A DNA stretch of 64,000 nt from Lindgomyces ingoldianus (GCF_010093535.1 NW_022985225.1:186241-250240); one strand, 5' to 3'; shown: positions 23,244-35,800, numbered from the stretch's first letter. Numbers and translations are program-made. The notes: generated from the letters alone by a model not told the origin.

Positions 23244-24358
23244 ACGTACCTAACGGGTTGGCCGGCCACACAGGTTGGCCGGCCACTTTTGCTAAGCCCC
23301 TACTAAACTCTACCTATCTACATAATGCCTTAACAACAACACTAGATTAAATCTTCTAAAAAATGTTAAATACAGCTTACTTTTTAGGCTTTTAAATAAG
23401 ACTTAAAACTCTTTTTACAACACGCTGTAGCTATCTATAACATCTTTTACACAACACTAAGTAATTAACACACTAGACAGCCTTTATAAGTAGAATGCTA
23501 GCCTAAATTAAGGAATCTAACTAAGCTTAAAAAGAAGGTAGTTGTTAAGTACATACTTAAGCTTATTACGCGCAGATTTCTTTTTAGGCTTACAGCTATA
23601 GCTAATATAGCTAATTCCTTGCCTATAAAGCGCAATTTAGGCTAGGTTAGCTTAAACTAGACTAGTATATAAGTTAAGCACTACTTTAAGTTTATAATAA
23701 AGTTTAATTATAAGTATAATTATAAGAGAGTGCTTTATAAGAATCTAAAGGTTATTTAGAGCTAGTTTTGCCTAGTAGCTAACATAAAAGCTAAGTATAG
23801 TATCTAGAATAAAGATAGGTATAACTTTAATAAGTTAAGCTTTATAATAAGCTAAATATTAACTAAAGCAGTTATTATAGCTTTAAAGAGATAAAGACAG
23901 CTAAAGGTAATATAGTAAAGTAATAAAGAGTAGATAATAGTTATCTAAAGCATTAACATAATAAAGTAGGCTATAAAATTATAAAGCTTTAAGCAGTAAA
24001 TAAAGCTACTATATAACATAGATTACATAAAAGAAAGCAGATTTAGGCAAAAAAAACCTTAATAGTTAAGGATAGAGCTTGTTTAACTACTCTAAAGGAG
24101 TTTAAAGCGCGTAGTAATAGGAAGAAGCTAAAAACATAAGTGCGCGCTAAAAGAGGTAAGCTAAGTTAAAAGTAATGCAGGTAGTGTAATTAGACTAGGC
24201 ATAACTTATATATATATAAGTAAGTAGTAGAAGTAGACTTTAAATAATATCTTATGTTATATTACTTTATATAAGGCTAAAGTAGGCTGTTTTGCGAGAG
24301 AATAGGGTGGTTTTAGTAGGGGCTTAGCAAAAGTGGCTGGCTAACCTGTTAGGTACGT
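23244..24358 (+). mobile_element. Fot1/pogo-type transposon family 2, internally deleted, 1115 bp
   Basis: Ends ACGTACCTAACGGG and CCTGTTAGGTACGT are flanked by TA (23242-23243 and 24359-24360). Inside the left end two copies of GGTTGGCCGGCCAC are spaced by ACA, a presumed transposase binding site; the right end keeps one. The transposase N-terminal region can be followed in frame through stops (a TIRFLFRLTAIANIANSLPI-like stretch), then a shortened C-terminal part. The related 50732-52486 copy is longer, so this one has lost the middle. It is RIP-mutated in the body, while the GC-rich left terminus is preserved. Confidence 0.83.
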
Positions 24359-24472
24359 TATAAATAGTTTTTAAAAATTAAAATAATTAGAAATAAAAAG
24401 GCTAAAATAATCTAGCTAGTACATAACATATATATTAAAAAAGTAGTAAAGAAGTTTAACTTTATAAAAAGC

Positions 24473-25060
24473 TGTTACAGTCTATAGTTAGACTAGCGTA
24501 ACCCCACCTGCGGTGTTCCACAACCTAACTACGTTAGAACAGAGCTTAATTATAAACTAGTTAGAGAACACAGAAGCAGCGTAGCTGCCTAAGATTATAA
24601 AAGAATGCATTATCTAATAAACAAGTAGCTAAGACAAGTTCTTACAAGTTCTAATAAGCTTACTAAAGGAACAGTAGTAAGAGCTTATAAGAACTTACAC
24701 TAACTTGTTCTTAGCACTATTAGACATGTATATAGTCTTAGCTTAAATAAACCTTTAGAAGGTGTGTTTAATATTTAGTTTATTTTTTACATAGACTAAG
24801 TAGCATTCTAGCTTTCTAATAAGCTATAATACTATTTATATATCTTGCAACATATATACCTCTAATTCTATCTAACAGAACTGTTTAACCTAGCCACTAT
24901 ACTGCTGTATAGGTACAAACCACGATCTAGTCGCCCTACCATCCTCCACCAGCCTATTAGCCATCACGTAGGACTGTACACCCTACTGTCGGCCCCTGAA
25001 CTCCGCCCTGCCTCAAGGAACTATCGACTCGAGTGCTTCTAGAAAGCAAGGATTGTAACA
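24473..25060 (+). mobile_element. Solo LTR, Gypsy-like, 588 bp, TSD AAAGC
   Basis: TGTTACAGTC to GGATTGTAACA, flanked by a perfect AAAGC duplication (24468-24472 and 25061-25065). It shares the TAGACTAAGTAGCATTCTAGC block and the pyrimidine-rich 3' region with the LTRs at 16269 and 29271. The 5' two thirds are AT-biased; the last ~150 bp are well preserved. Confidence 0.88.
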
Positions 25061-25242
25061 AAAGCGCGCTATTTTTAAAGACTTTTTTACTATTAGAAAA
25101 GCTTATACGTAACTAAGAATTAGTATTAAAGCATAAAATTAAGAAATACTAAAAGTGCGTAGAATTAACACTTTACACTATAATTATAGTGCGTCTTAAT
25201 GTAGTGTTTATAGCTTTCTAGCTCTTTTACTACCTAATAAAC

Positions 25243-25447
25243 TGTCACGGTTAACTTAGACATGCCTTAGACTCTCTCTAGAGAGCCCTCAGCCCAGCCT
25301 TAGGCACATGACGTCCTGTCACGTGCCCCAGCACATATATATATATATCCTCTCACGAACCCCTGAGTCTCCTCAAGGATTCGTCTATTAATACTATCCT
25401 GTATCCTTTTCTGCGCTTCATGCTTCCTGCTTCACAGTGCTCTTACA
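25243..25447 (+). mobile_element. Solo LTR of another family, 205 bp, TSD TAAAC
   Basis: TGTCACGG to CTCTTACA with a perfect TAAAC duplication (25238-25242 and 25448-25452). A run of AT dinucleotides (25328-25347) is a candidate TATA box, followed by a pyrimidine-rich stretch. It is little mutated compared with its surroundings. No second LTR is seen in the window. Confidence 0.8.
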
Positions 25448-25452
25448 TAAAC

Positions 25453-26637
25453 CTAGAAAAGTAGCACTTCTAGGCAGTAAACTAGGCAATTATATACCTA
25501 TACTACATAATGTATACAGGCATATAGTATAGAGCACTAGAAGGCGCGTAACTAATTATATGTAAAGATACATTTTTACTAATTATATAAAAACTAAATA
25601 ATTATCTTATAGATATATTATCTTACTTTTTAAAAAACTAATTTTATAGAAATTAGCTTTCTAGCTAATAGTAACTATATTTATAATAAAAGCTAAGCTA
25701 CTTACTTTAGCACAAATTATAAAAACATTACTAGCTTTAAAACACTTCTTTAAAAAGTTTATCTTAGAGCTAGGTATACTGTAGTAGATCTACTATAATA
25801 ACTAGCAGATAATCTAGTTAGTAGTAGAGAAAAACGCCTAAATAACTACCTACCTGCGCTACATTAATATATAGAATATATAGCTGCGCTAGAAGCACAT
25901 TAAATAATCTTTTAAAGTGCGCTATATTAAAATAAGTAACATGCTAGTAAATAAACTTATAAAGCACTTACTAAAATAGTAGTTTAAGCACTTTAAGTAG
26001 CTTCTTAACCTTAAAGACATATAAAAGAGCTTCTATAAAAAAATATTAATTATTAATAGTAAAAACACTCTTTTATGTTATAAAGTTTAAGTAAAGATTT
26101 AGTATATAAAATGCATAAAAATATAAAAGCTTAAACTATAAAAAGATTAACAAGCTTACTTAAGAGCTTCTTAGCGCGCTAGCAACGCGCTAGGAGCCTA
26201 GGGGAAACGTCACCCTGCTTCACCTCTACCTCCTCCTCTTCCACCTTCTCCTTCTTCTTATTCTTCTCTACTACCTTCTTTACCTCCTCTACTGTATCTT
26301 CTTTAAGCAGAGCTTAAATAACTAGCTAAAGCTAAGACACATCTTATAGCCTATTAGTCTAATCTAAGGTATAACATATAATCTCTGTAGAGAAGCTTAC
26401 TTATTTATCCTTTACAATAAGAGCTGCAACAAGACGCTGCGCCTAGATAATAGTAATAAGGGGACTATAAATAAGTTAAAAGCTAGATTACTCTACACGC
26501 TACTATAAGGCTTATAGAGGAAGGTAGCTGTGCCTAGAGGAACAGCGCTAGCAGCGTAATCTGCTATTAGTAGAATTATAGCACTTCTTATTAAAGCGCC
26601 CTATAAGCGCACTTTTTATGTAGCCTAGACAAGACTG
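25453..26637 (-). other. RIP-degraded retroelement interior with a preserved Glu/Lys-rich segment
   Basis: An AT-rich block without an intact frame. At 26211-26310 the plus strand is almost pure pyrimidine. Read on the minus strand it encodes a charged stretch of the type EEVKKVVEKNKKKEKVEEEE, as found in retroelement gag or linker regions. It is preserved probably because purine-only coding offers few CpA sites. Identity of the element is not established. Confidence 0.5.
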
Positions 26638-27177
26638 CGCGCGGAGCGCACCAGGGGGAGGCCAGCAGGGAGTTGAGACCGGACCAGGGAGCGGGCGCCG
26701 GCGGGGGGTGGTAGGCGCAGGCTCGCGGGGGGTAGCGTACCACGTCCTGTTGGCAGCGCTGAGTGAACTGGGCCTTCGTGACCGATCTTGCGGACTTTGT
26801 GGGCGACGACAAAGCCTGTTGGAGCTAGTAAATGCGTAATGATCCAGCGGCACATTTTGCTGACGATTCCGCTACGCCCTTAGCCTAGAAACTACGAAAG
26901 AAAATGTCAAAGATGAAAGGGAGCCATAAAATGTAGAAGGGTAGCGGCTATTATTCAGAAAGACCATTTTCAACATTCCATCCACTCTCGCCAGACCCGA
27001 GCGGTACCTGCTATACAGACCGACATGTTGGGGAGACAGACGCTTCCACTCTGACAGGACGGAAGCTGCACTAGAAATGATTCTTAGGCAGTTTGCTAGC
27101 GATACTAGTTGGGGCTACCCTTGATATCGTTGGGACTACATCCGACTCCATATTAGATATAAGACCTCCCACCGTAT
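26638..27177. other. GC-rich patch and spacer before the SET gene
   Basis: At about 26638 the composition switches sharply from AT-rich to GC-rich. 26638-26880 has overlapping minus-strand frames rich in Pro and Arg without a known domain. 26881-27177 is the 3' side of the SET/MYND gene. No supported gene. Confidence 0.5.
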
Positions 27178-28908
27178 TTAATACTGCATCCAGTCCGCCA
27201 TCTCCATGAAAATTTCCCTCTGACGTGGCATGGCCCGGGCGACAAAATCATCCACGTTAGGACCCAACTTTGACTCCAGATCAGTGACTATTTCATCATA
27301 CTTCTTTTTCACACTCTTTGCAAACGCGCTATTCTCTCCATGGCTCTGAGCGGAGACGTTTTTAACCTCGATAATGAGCATGAATGCGATTAACGAGAAG
27401 TCCACGCTGGGTTGCGCCAATCCCATGGTACCTTCTTGGCTCGCCAGATACAAAGTCAACATTGCCGTTTGCCATGTTTGAACCACGCGGATGGGGTGTG
27501 CAACCTCGGGATAGAGCTTTGGCAGAATGTATCTATATCGTTTCGCGCACTGAGGAAAGGCAATTGGGAAGTTTCCCACAGTAAGCATGTTGACAATCAG
27601 GTCATCCCGGAATGCAGCATACGGCTGTCGATACACTGGCCAGAGTCCTGATTGATGGCATAACCGCATCCCATCTTCGATACCTTTTACAGCCTGGTGA
27701 GGATCCGTCATCCGTTGCACGTCTTCATAACCAGCGAACGCCTTCCCTTGGAGGGCCGCGACTCTCCTCTCCTCCGGAGATTCCCCGACGTAGTTCGCCG
27801 GGTCTTGCGCGAAGTTCTCATTCTGGACAATGATGTCTGCAACCTCTTTCCATTTCTGGGCCAAATTGCCAGGTTGAATGGTCCAATTGTCTTCTTGGAG
27901 AGTCGGGCCTTTCTGGCATTTGCTGCATTTGCATGTAAAGAACCAACGTGCTTTGAGTTCGCTCTGGCGTCGGGAGTAGGGATTAGTGATGTCGATGTAG
28001 GAGACAACTATTTCTTCATCCTTCTTGATGGGTCTCAAAGCGCGAATTGCAACTTCCGGCCCATCCATGACAACGAAAGCATTGGGGTCGCAAGAGTGGT
28101 TGATATGGCAAAGGTATGGGTCAATCATGATACCTAATGGGTCGAATGTTGGTGTGACTACGGTCAAGGAATTGGTGAGAACCTTGGCCATCATTAGGGA
28201 CGGTTCTAAGAGAAGGGTTGTAGCACGTACCCGAGCGTACATGCCTGCAACGAAATCCTTGCTAAACGTATCCTGCGTGAACGATAATTGGCTTGTGCCT
28301 AGCGCCATCAACTCAATTCCTCCATACTTTCCATTTGCCTTGAAGTCTTCGATGTGCGTATCGAGGCAACAGAGCAGTTCCCAAGCGTTGTCGGTAATGA
28401 GCCCGTGTTTCCGCCTAGTCAGGATCTCCATAGTAGCTATAACAGCTTTCGGAACGCTCTTGTCATTGACAGACCTCAGGTTCTTACATTCATGCTTGTG
28501 TCCTTGATTCCAAGCGTCGTTCTGGCAATCCTGCTGCTGTCTTAGCAAACCGGATACTTAGAGTGAGAGGGAGTACGATCAAACCTTACTACAATACCTA
28601 AACTTCTTACACCCAGCACAAGTCTGTACTTTGGTGCCTTCTTTAACATACAACCTGGACCCGATACCCGACCCCTCAGTCCAAACGTAGCAGTGCGCAC
28701 ATGTGTCGATCAAACGCTCTGTGTCTAGACTGCCTACTAAAGGTCTGTTGAGAGTAAAAATATGCGAGCCGGGTTCGTAGTTTCCACCAGCGAAGACGCC
28801 ATCTCCAATGCACTTGCCCGTAGAATCGACGCAGATCTCTGAACGGGCAAGGTAAAACGGCGTGCTTGTGCCCGGTGGGTATTTAGGCTCCGAGGATGAT
28901 GATACCAT
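27178..28908 (-). CDS. SET domain protein with MYND zinc finger (SMYD/Set5-like)
   Basis: Two exons, 28585-28908 and 27178-28530, with a 54-bp intron (GTTTGA...GCAG) that splits the MYND finger; 558 residues. Residues ~25-60 form the start of the SET fold (GKCIGDGVFAGGNYEPG). The inserted MYND finger is complete: C70, C73, C97, C100, C106, C110, H119, C123. The catalytic SET core follows with NHSCDPN (252-258) and DEEIVVSYID (279-288), then a post-SET cysteine cluster CKCSKC (308-313). The C-terminal ~240 residues are helical, like the TPR-like domain of SMYD proteins. Such proteins methylate lysines on histones or other proteins using S-adenosylmethionine; the substrate here is unknown. Intact frame with no RIP damage, although AT-rich blocks lie within 300-500 bp on both sides. 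Confidence 0.92.
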
Positions 28909-29270
28909 TATGGATGGGAGGGTAGGGACTAGTGGGGAGCAAAATGGGGAGAGTGTTGAATCGAAGGGAGCGGAGAATGGTTGATCATAAATACGAGGGC
29001 TGACACAAAGTCCAGTCGTATATCGTCATTTGAGCCCTGTGGCGTCTCGCAGACAGCCGCGTGGAAACACGAACTACCCTAAGCGATATAATGCTAGCCC
29101 TTTTTAGATTAGCGCAAAAGGAAAACCCGAAACACCTTTACCAAGGGTGTTTACTTACCTAGCCGCAATTTAACTACTTAATGTCTAAACAAGTCTATGT
29201 AGGACAATATAAATCTTAGTTACAAAGCCTATTACAACCTAGATACATAATCTATTGTACACCATGTAAC
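28909..29270. other. Promoter side of the SET gene and edge of the repeat nest
   Basis: 28909-29080 is the upstream region of the SET/MYND gene. From about 29090 the sequence becomes AT-rich. No gene. Confidence 0.55.
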
Positions 29271-29652
29271 TGTTACGACCTACGATTGGGCCGTAAGCTA
29301 CCACCCGGTAATGCCCCACTGTTTGGACGAACAAGGATGGAGCCCTTATGTCACCCCACCGCGGGAGGAGTTACGTGACTTGATGGACGAGGAATGGATA
29401 GCTATAATAGGCTAGCTAGCGGACGAGTGTCTTGTCTAATAAAGGGGTAGTAAGGGAGCGCAAGGGAGCGCAAGAGCGCGCAGGTGCGTGCTGCGCTTAC
29501 TTACAATTACCTATAATTACCTATAATCACCCCTTAGGGCTTTATGTATATAGCTAGGACAGCAGACTAAGTATAAAAGGTATAATTAAAGTTTAGTTTA
29601 TCTCTTATATAAACTAAGTAGCGTTACTACTTTATAAAAAGAGTAATACTAT
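29271..29652 (+). mobile_element. 5' part of an LTR, split by the Gypsy element
   Basis: Starts TGTTACGACCTACGATTGGG and runs 382 bp, ending ...AATACTAT where the Gypsy element begins. Its continuation, ACTATTTATATA, appears at 47296-47307 on the far side of the Gypsy element. The intact relative at 24473-25060 reads AATACTATTTATATATC across this point, which confirms the split. The rest of this LTR was lost beyond the Fot1 fragment at 47308. The first ~190 bp are little mutated. Confidence 0.8.
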
Positions 29653-30261
29653 TGTTACAACCCACGATTGGACCGTAAGCAACCAATTAGCGGTGCCCCA
29701 CAGTTCGAACGACCAAGGATGGAAAGTCCTTAAGCCCGTCCTAGACAAGTCACGTGACAGAACAGATAAGGAATAGCTTCAGCTTTTAGACAAATGCATA
29801 GAAGGATGCGTTATCTAATAAAAAAGGTTACCTTGCATGCACAGGCATGTAAGTAAATGCACACTAACAAGTCTTAGTATAAGCATGCAAGCGCCTGCAA
29901 TTGCATGCTACTAAATGTATATAGTTTTAATTATGCTTATAGTTAGAAGGCTGTAATTACTATTTAGTCTTTACCTACTTAATAAACTAAAAAGCATTAA
30001 AACTTTTATAAAAAGGACATTGCTGCCTTGTATATTTTACTCTATATATACCTCTTTTCTTATCCTTTTAGATTAGGTTTGCTAGCTCCCTATACAGCTG
30101 CTAGGCCAAACCACAACCTGCCTTCCTAATCCCCACCTTACCTATACTCTGCTTAACAGACTGTACACCTAATCTAGCTAAGTCCTTCCCCTTCTCTCTA
30201 ACATTATTATAGGCTATAGTGCTTCTAAAAATACTATTTTAATAGAGTAAGAATTATAACA
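29653..30261 (+). repeat. 5' LTR of the expanded Gypsy element
   Basis: 609 bp. The outer ~130 bp (CACGATTGGACCGTAAGC and following) are nearly unmutated, while the inner part is strongly C-to-T and G-to-A shifted. Contains ATGCACAGGCATG-type words near 29836 and the AGGTTTGCTAGCTCCC block near 30070. Confidence 0.88.
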
Positions 30262-31197
30262 GTAATTACTACTACCTGTAAAGTATAGCTACTACTACCT
30301 TACACATTAGCATAACAGGCGCCTTAGCTGCTAGCACTAGCTAGACCCTTACAGCAACTAAAAAGGCACAAAACTAATAAATATTGTATCTCTATAATAA
30401 GCTAGAACAGCTTAAGCAACACCTCTAGTAATAAGCATAATAAGGGTTCTTAAATATCTACTAGCTACAAGCCCTTTAGCTAGAAGTAGCTAACCTTAGA
30501 AACATAACATAAGAAAAACCCTAGTATTAAATTTAAAAAGACACTACACTTAGCCCCTCTTAAGGCATTTAACAGCTCTGCTAAAGACTTAAAACTCTTC
30601 TTTATAAAGTGCTAACTCTACATGTAATATAATAAAAGTGCCTTTAAGACTAATAAAGAAATAATTTTATAAATAAGCCTATACTTAGAAAGATTACTTA
30701 CTGTATAGTTTTAACTACACACTAATAATTAGATAAACTATTAAATAAATAAGAAACTCTTACTACTAGAAACATAGAAGGTCTTTAAAGACATTAATTT
30801 TTTAAAGTAGCCTTAACTATAATTTATAGGCTAGTTAAATAAAAAAATAAGCAGTTAATAAAATAAACTTTTTATAATAAAGAAAAAGCTTAGTCTAACA
30901 CTATGCAGCCTACTTTAGAGAACTACTAGCTATCTGCAGATAGACAGATTAGAGAGTAATAGAATAAATGTTTTATAATAAGCTTTTAGATATAATTAAA
31001 AATAAATTTACTTACATAAACAAGCTTAAAAGCTTTAAGAAATATGTTAAAAAAGCACTTACTTATAATAAAAAACATGCTAAGTAACATAAAGAGAAAA
31101 AAATAGGTGTAATAACTTTAAAACTTAATTAGTTCTAAAAAAAGAAAGAAACTTTATAGTTTAATAGTAAACCTATAGACCTTAGTTATACTAAGTA

Positions 31198-32296
31198 ACG
31201 TACTTCACAGGCGAGTTGCTTACACACCTAAGTTGCTTACTTTTGCTAAGACCCTACTAAACTACTCTTCTTACACTAATGTATTCCCCACAACACTACT
31301 TAGACGCGCTAAAAGAATGTTAGATATAGCTTACGCTTTAAGCTTTTAAATAAGACATAAAACTTTTAAAGAAATGTGCTATAGCTATGTGCAAAGTTTT
31401 ATAAAAAATAATAAATAACTATAGCACTAGACAACTTTTACAAGCTAATTCTATAGCTAAATTATAAAGGCTAGGTAATAAAAAGAAGTAGGTAATTATT
31501 AAGACTATACTTAAGCTATATGCATAAGGAATTTCCCCTTAGATAGCATTTATAGCTAATATAGCTAATTCTTTGCGCGCTAAGCATAATCTAGGCTATG
31601 TTTACATAAACTAGCCTAGTATGTTTATAAAGCGTTATTTAGAGCTTAAAGTAACATTTAAGCGTAAGTATAACTATAAAAGAGCTTTTTATAAGAGTCC
31701 TAGGGTAATTTAGAGCAGGTTTAGCCTTATAGAGAATATTAAAGCTAAGTATAGTATCTAGAATAATAACATGTACAACTTTAGCAAGATAAGGTTTATA
31801 ATTAGCTAAATATTTTTTAACTATACTTACGCTTAAAACTTTACTTTAAGCTTTAAATAACACTTTATAAATGTACTAGGCTAGTTTATGTAAACATAGC
31901 CTAGATTATGCTTAGCGCACAAAGAATTAGCTATATTAGCTATAAATGCTATCTAAGAGGAAATTTCTTGTGTATATAGCTTAAGTATAGTCTTAATAAT
32001 CACCTGCTTCTTTTTATTACCTAGCCTTTATAATTTAGCTGTAGAATTAGCTTATAAAGGTTATCTAGTGCTATAGTTATTTATTATCTTTTATAAGACT
32101 CTACACATAGCTACAGCACTTTTTTTAAGAGTTTTATGTCTTGTTTAAAAGCTTAGAGTGTAAGCTGTATCTAACATTCTTTTAGCGCGTCTAAGTAGTG
32201 TTATAGGGAATACATTAGTGTAGGAAGAGTGGTTTAGTAGGGTCTTGGCAAAAGTAAGCAACTTAGGTGTGTGAGCAACTCGCCTGTGAAGTACGT
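31198..32296 (+). mobile_element. Palindromic Fot1 derivative, 1099 bp, copy 2
   Basis: TA-flanked (31196-31197 and 32297-32298) with ends ACGTACTTCACAGGCG and CGCCTGTGAAGTACGT. Arms of about 479 bp (31198-31676 and 31817-32296) mirror each other. The central ~140 bp here continue the left arm, opposite to copies 1 and 3, which simply means opposite insertion orientation. Conceptual reading of the left arm through stops shows N-terminal pogo transposase features (YNYKRAF, then ENIKAKYSI in the centre). Terminal bases are unmutated. Confidence 0.9.
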
Positions 32297-32867
32297 TATA
32301 TATATAGCTTCTCTAAAAAAAAAAGCAGTTTCTTTAAAAGTATAAGCCTACCCTTAAATAAGAAATAAAAGAAATAGCTTAAGAAAAAAGCATACTTTAA
32401 CTATAAAAAAGTAGGCTACTTCTGTTAGAAATATCTAGACTCTAAGTAACTAAAAAATAAAAATGTTAGGTTAGCTATAAAAGCTATATATGCTAATAGA
32501 GGCTTAATAACTAAAGAAATATATAACAGGCTTAATAAAAGACTTTACTAGAGATGCAAAGCTAACTACAAGTCCTTTAATTATTTAGTAGACTATTAGA
32601 AGGTAGAGGTTTAAAAGAGAGATAGTATCTCTAGGGCTATTAAATAAGCTATAGTTCTTAAAGGATAGAAAAACCTAATGTAAGTAGTTAACTACATTAA
32701 AAACATAAAAAAAAAGATACTCTTTTTAATAAAATAAAATAAGCATTTTACTAAAAAAGCTTAAGTAATAGTTTAAGTAAAAGAACTACTAGAAATATAG
32801 AGGTACCTATAACTATAACCTCTGCAGAATAGGACTTTATAAAGTAACTTTAAATAATAACTATAAC

Positions 32868-35800
32868 TGTTGAATAGGCTCCGACAGCTAGCTGCTTATA
32901 GTATGAGCACTTAAGTAGCAAGAGTAAGAGTGGTGTACGGTGTGCACAGCGTACAAAGTAGGTAAAGTAAGGGTAACATGTTTCTAGTTCTATTACTCTT
33001 GTCTTTCCTCTGTATAGAGGAAAAGGGGGATATCTAGATGTTTACGCACAGAGGTTTGCGCATAAGCATTATGTAACATTAATACGTGATCTTGCTTGTG
33101 CGCGATTGTTTGTATCTAGGCCGCGACGCTGCTGCTGTGTACAGACACTAGCAACTTTTCTTTTTATCTAAAGAGTTACCTTCTGTACGTGTTACCTCCC
33201 TTCTGTCTATGTAGGTCTATCTAATTACATTCTGCTTTTACTCTACCCCTATTTGTTAGGACTTGCTTTAGTAATGCTATGCATTAGAATAGGCTAGTTG
33301 TGCTATGTAAATAGCTCTTTTTTTTTTTTTATTTTTTACTTTCTAAGCCTTACTGTACAATCCCCTAGCTCTTTTCTCTTTTTATACAGTGCTAGCAGTA
33401 ACAGATCCTTATAATAAGAAAGATAAGTATGTATAATATAAAAAAAAATAAAACAAAAAGAAATAAGCTTTATATAAAAGCGTTATTAGTCTAGTTAGTC
33501 TAAGGCATTTTTGCGCACAGGATCTAGCTAGTCCACAGATGCTTCTATTTAGACAGAGAGGTAGTTAGTTAAGACTAATAATTAAAAAGCCTAGTTTAGT
33601 GTTTTCTTTATACATGCATCTACTAAGTTATTTTTACTATTAATTTACTTAATCTTAGTAATTTCCCTTTTTTTATATAATTTGCAGAGTAACATAATGT
33701 TAATTATAAGTTACTTTTTACTAGTAGTGCTTAGCTTAATAAGGCAATTATATAAAGACTTTAAATCTATACAGATTACTACTAGAATTAGTAGTAGTTT
33801 AAGCATTTATATAATTTACTATAAAGTTGTACTAAAAGTAATTATATTATTAAACCTTTTAACTATTTTATATAGTTTACTAGTAAGAACACTCTTAGTT
33901 ACTCTTTTACACTTAGTAGAATTCTAGTATATAATGTTGCCTAGTATTTTAAAGTAGTTACTTTACTTTATATAGTTCTTATTACTTAATATAATTAAAA
34001 ATTCTAGCTATAAGCTAAGGTTTTTATTATTAGTAAATAATTTATTTATAAAGATAAACAGCTTTACATAATTAAGCTGTAATAGTAGAAAAGTAAGACT
34101 ATGCTTACTATTATCTATCTGCTATTAAATTTATATGTTAAGTGTGTTAATGTTGTTGTGCAAAAAGTCTATAGTTTATGTAGTAATAAAAAGGTTAAAT
34201 GCTGCCTTTAGTTAACATATAGATGTAATGTATGCCTCTTTTATATATTACTTAACATATTGTTATGCAGCATTCTTGTCCTTTAGGTTAATTATATAAA
34301 AGTAGCTTACTTATTTTTTCTAAGTAAAGACTACTATGTTATGTATAAGTTTAATTTTTCTACTATTAAACTTAATAGGCTACTTCTTTACTAGAATAGT
34401 CTTACCTTTTATATAAAACTTTACTTTTTATAGTTTTTTTTTTCTTTTTACACAAAATTTTTTATTATAATGCTTAAAGTGTTATTTATCTATAAGCTAG
34501 TAATACTAAAAGTGTGCTTTTCTTTATTAGTAATTAAAAAGCAGAAGTTGTATAAAAAAATATGCATGCATAGCTTTTTTTTATAGTAGTTATAGTATGT
34601 TTTAAACTAATACAGTCCTAATTTAGCAGCTCTATATAAGGGTTGTACAACCTAGAGTATTGTATTTAGTAGAAAGCTCTAGCGTATTTTCTTTAGTAGC
34701 TTTATGTACAGCGTGCGCATAAGCTTATCTATTAATTAGATGTATACTTATGTAATATTATATAGTTTAAAATGCATTTTATATATAGCTTTTAGGCTTA
34801 CTTTTATAGCTAGAAGTAGTCTCTAGCTTATTCTCTAAATAGTTAGTAACTAGGTAAGAATTTCTCTCTTCTTTTTGTCTAAGTAGCTAGTAAACACTAG
34901 GCAGGATTTTTTATATAGTTAAGTTGTTTTGCCTTTTACTTTTTATATAAAGTAAAAGTTAAAAATCTAACCTTTATACTTTATTAAGTTATACACTATA
35001 ACCTTAAAAGTGCTATTAGTAATTAAAGTGTTTATTTTTATGTAGTTTAATTTCTTAAATAGTTTTTTAAGTATAGTAATTACACTGTTTATATAAAACT
35101 TAATAAATAAGGCCTAATTATCTTTTTTCTTCTAGGTTAAAAATACTTAGTCTAGACTTTGTGCAGGTTTTCTTTGCCTTTTACTTCTTCTAGTATCTAT
35201 ATCTTCCCTTTGCACTAGTGCAGCATTGCTATTCTAAGGGGCTTAGTCTGTAGTAGGCTCTAGTTCTGCCTTTATAACATTTTTATAAGGCTGTTTTTTT
35301 TTCTTTTTTTTTAGAAAATCTTTTTATACAAAGATTAGTTTATCTAGGTTATTTATTATAGGTAGGTTATCTTTCTTCTTTTCTTTATAGTACAGTTTAA
35401 CCTGTGTATATTAAAGCTTTAGTAGGCTATTTTTTTTTTTAATAATAATGTCTTTTTCTTTAATGCTTTTAATCTTATATAGGCTAGTCTAGCCTTTTTT
35501 CTTTCTCTATGCTATAATCTCTAAGCTAAGAGGGAGGTTAAGAACTTTATATGTTATAGGGCTATTATAAGTGTTAATTACATAATTAATGTTTACTTTT
35601 ATATAGTCCTTTTAAAGTATCTTTATTACTTTTTATATAGCGCTTACTTATGTAATAATGTCTAGTAATAGTAGGGAGTCTAAGTTAATTCTTAGGTATG
35701 CTCTAAAAACTAGCAGCGTAGGTACTAGACTATGTAGGCTAGCTGTGTTGTTTAGAGCCTTAACTGCTATCTGCAGGATAGCCTTATTATCTGTACAGTT

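Noticed and set aside
26548..26855. Three overlapping minus ORFs in the GC-rich patch
   Set aside because: High GC removes stops in all frames; composition is Pro/Arg-biased and no known domain is visible.
22158..29270. A secondary metabolite or effector gene cluster
   Set aside because: No synthase, transporter, regulator or small Cys-rich secreted protein group is present; the genes in the islands are unrelated housekeeping and surface proteins.
29271..30261. Two tandem LTRs as one composite LTR
   Set aside because: The first LTR is cut at a point whose continuation appears at 47296, so the second one is the 5' LTR of an element inserted in the first.
4462..32296. Invertible centre of the palindromic element (as in a site-specific switch)
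   Set aside because: The centre of copy 2 is reversed relative to copies 1 and 3, but inserting the whole asymmetric palindrome in the other orientation gives exactly the same picture. No recombinase is needed.
33682..33927. 81-codon plus-strand ORF
   Set aside because: It lies antisense in the copia element, has an AT-driven Leu/Ile/Tyr composition and no domain.
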